Source: Nitrospirae bacterium RBG_16_43_11
GTDB lineage: Bacteria; Nitrospirota; 9FT-COMBO-42-15; HDB-SIOI813
DNA: 6,372 nt
Assembly (NCBI GenBank): GCA_001805165.1
Contig: MHEI01000071.1
Span: 1,703 to 8,074, forward strand
Direction: 5' to 3'
Position 1 is the stretch's first letter. Every line of letters begins with the position of its first letter. Made by a program: the position numbers and the translations under genes. The notes beneath the pieces were generated by a model. The model made no database searches and was not told the origin of the DNA. It worked only from the letters and a program-made list of their open reading frames with translations. This document shows, piece after piece, positions 5,214 through 6,372 of this stretch.

Positions 5214-5751
5214 GAACAGCGCCCTTTTCAAAACCCAAGTGAATTGCCTTCTTATTCAACTCTGTGAATGCCGCCGGAACACGGGCGAGCACTGCCTTTT
5301 CCATTGATTCTGTAGAAATTATCTTTGTAAGCTCTGTCATTATGCCAAGGGAAATAATGTTAGCCACTATCCCCTTGCCGAGAACATCGGTCGCTGTAGA
5401 TATAATAGGAAATGAGTAAACCTTGAAATTACCTTTCGGGACATCCTTAACCTCATCAGAGTCTATCAGCAGAATCCCGCCGTCTTTAATATCCTTGTTA
5501 TACTTATTACATGCCTCCTGCGTAAGCGCAAGCATGGCGTCAATGCTGGTTGCCTTTGGATAATCAATCTCTTCGTTGCTTATGATAACCTCACTCCTTG
5601 AAGCCCCGCCTCTTGATTCCGGCCCATAAGACTGGCTCTGCACAGCTTGCTTACCGTCGTATATTGCCGCTGCCTCAGCCATTATAATTCCAGCCAATAT
5701 CATCCCCTGTCCGCCTGACCCGCTGAATCTTAATTCATATCTGTATCCCAT
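5197..5751 (-). CDS. korC: 2-oxoacid:ferredoxin oxidoreductase, gamma subunit (KorC-like)
   Basis: 184 residues from the chosen start. It is the gamma subunit of a multi-subunit 2-oxoacid:ferredoxin oxidoreductase, which interconverts a 2-oxoacid plus CoA with an acyl-CoA, CO2 and reduced ferredoxin in the cytoplasm. Signatures are RYELRFSGSGGQGMILAG at the N-terminus, SYGPESRGGASRSEVIIS, and DAMLALTQEA. This resembles KorC (2-oxoglutarate) more than pyruvate-type PorG, but specificity is not proven. An in-frame ATG four codons upstream (5763) exists; I prefer 5751 because GGGAG lies five nt before it and relatives start two or three residues before RYE. The gene follows beta by 24 bp and is probably the last of an alpha-beta-gamma operon. 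The stop lies inside the 3' end of rimO, leaving no room for a terminator. Confidence 0.9.
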   Translation of the reverse strand: MGYRYELRFSGSGGQGMILAGIIMAEAAAIYDGKQAVQSQSYGPESRGGASRSEVIISNEEIDYPKATSIDAMLALTQEACNKYNKDIKDGGILLIDSDEVKDVPKGNFKVYSFPIISTATDVLGKGIVANIISLGIMTELTKIISTESMEKAVLARVPAAFTELNKKAIHLGFEKGAVLTPVS

Positions 5752-5756
5752 ATAGG

Positions 5757-5761
5757 CTCCC
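5757..5761 (-). promoter_or_regulatory. Ribosome binding site favouring the second Met of the gamma subunit
   Basis: GGGAG on the minus strand sits five nt before the ATG at 5751. The upstream ATG at 5763 has AAAGGGG only one nt away, too close for normal initiation. The site therefore favours the shorter protein. Confidence 0.5.
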
Positions 5762-5775
5762 ATACCCCTTTAATT

Positions 5776-6372
5776 TTATTTCTTTGCCTGAACTCTTTCA
5801 ACCAGCTTATTATACTCATCAAGATACTCAGGCCTGTCTGACTTATGAAGAACACCTCGCAGGAGTTTTCCTTCAAGCTCCTGAGGTGACATCTTTTCGG
5901 CCTGTTTTACTGACACTGTCCCTTCCTTCTCAATCTTCTCCATCATCTCTGTTGCAGTCTTGTATTTATTAAACCTGCCATAATAGGTGGGACAGGCGTC
6001 TATGATGTCCACTACTGCAGTACCCTTGTGCATAATAGCCTCATGCAGTACCTTCTCAAGCTCCTGGAAATGATACGCTGTACCCCTTGCAACGAATGTA
6101 GCGCCAGCAGCCTGCGCCAACTTGCATGTATCGAAAGTGGGCTCTATGCTGCCGTAACGTCCTGTTGTAGAGATCATACCCTGGGGAGTTGTTGGAGAAG
6201 ACTGTCCACTCGTCATCCCATATATTGAATTATTATAAACCATGATAACCATGTCTAAATTCCGCCTGCAGGCATGTATAAAGTGATTGCCGCCAATAGC
6301 AAGGGCATCACCGTCACCGGTTGTAACGATTACCTTGAGCTTGGGTTTTGCAAGTTTTACTCCGGTTGCATA
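5776..6372 (-). CDS. korB: 2-oxoacid:ferredoxin oxidoreductase, beta subunit (KorB-like), N-terminus outside window
   Basis: 198 C-terminal residues of the thiamine-diphosphate-binding beta subunit, partner of the gamma subunit downstream. The frame stays open to the window edge, and coding similarity begins upstream of the ATG at 6252, so that Met is internal. The TPP/Mg-binding motif is visible from GDGDALAIGGNH (residues 19-30 of the visible part) to VYNN (45-48), followed by SIYGMTSGQSSPTTP, a stretch characteristic of KorB/VorB-type beta subunits. The DACPTYYGRFN region further on is also family-typical. About 60-90 N-terminal residues, including cluster-ligand cysteines of this family, lie outside. 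The order beta then gamma suggests that an alpha subunit lies further upstream. In autotrophs the complex can run in the reductive TCA direction; in heterotrophs it feeds ferredoxin. The window does not decide which. Confidence 0.92.
   Translation of the reverse strand, partial: YATGVKLAKPKLKVIVTTGDGDALAIGGNHFIHACRRNLDMVIMVYNNSIYGMTSGQSSPTTPQGMISTTGRYGSIEPTFDTCKLAQAAGATFVARGTAYHFQELEKVLHEAIMHKGTAVVDIIDACPTYYGRFNKYKTATEMMEKIEKEGTVSVKQAEKMSPQELEGKLLRGVLHKSDRPEYLDEYNKLVERVQAKK

Noticed and set aside
5784..6228. Plus-strand open frames (5784-5972 and 6028-6228)
   Set aside because: Both are antisense to the well-conserved TPP-binding beta subunit and carry no recognisable motif or RBS.

Overview
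The window carries eight protein-coding genes, two of them cut by the window edges, packed with almost no spare DNA. Moderate-to-low G+C, Shine-Dalgarno-led starts and a ferredoxin-dependent 2-oxoacid oxidoreductase point to an anaerobic or microaerophilic Gram-negative-type bacterium. Protein style (a MerR/ParA/MinD-like set, a KorBC pair, this amidinotransferase type) reminds me most of Nitrospirota or deltaproteobacterial-grade lineages. That placement is an impression, not a demonstrated assignment.

Layout. Positions 1-426 (+) hold the C-terminal half of an arginine deiminase/DDAH-type amidinotransferase. It converges on, and overlaps by 12 bp, a three-gene minus-strand unit transcribed from about 2990 to 415: a MerR-type HTH protein (2519-2989), a ParA/Soj ATPase with a C-terminal glycogen-binding module (1361-2461), and a degenerate MinD/ParA-fold protein (415-1353). 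A 130-bp AT-rich divergent promoter region (2990-3119) separates this unit from a plus-strand pair: a PP2C-type protein phosphatase (3120-3845) and rimO, the ribosomal protein S12 methylthiotransferase (3855-5213). rimO converges on, and overlaps by 17 bp, a minus-strand 2-oxoacid:ferredoxin oxidoreductase unit: gamma (5197-5751) preceded by beta (5776 to beyond the window edge).

The most unusual part is the minus-strand trio. The ParA protein has intact Walker A, A' and B motifs and ends in an AMPK-beta/CBM48-like domain that keeps the residues known to contact glycogen. The next gene is a MinD-fold protein whose Walker A and Walker B signatures have decayed, but whose first residues (KRLGRGL) resemble the N-terminal peptide by which ParB/Spo0J proteins stimulate ParA ATPase. 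No ParB is present. My inference is a ParA-type positioning system whose cargo may be glycogen or another alpha-glucan, with the pseudo-ATPase as ParA partner and the MerR protein as regulator or DNA adaptor. This is a hypothesis; the sequence directly supports only the domain architecture, the motif losses and the operon layout.

The other genes look like ordinary housekeeping or metabolic functions. No RNA genes, mobile elements, CRISPR arrays or rho-independent terminators were seen, and no gene-free stretch exceeds 130 bases.
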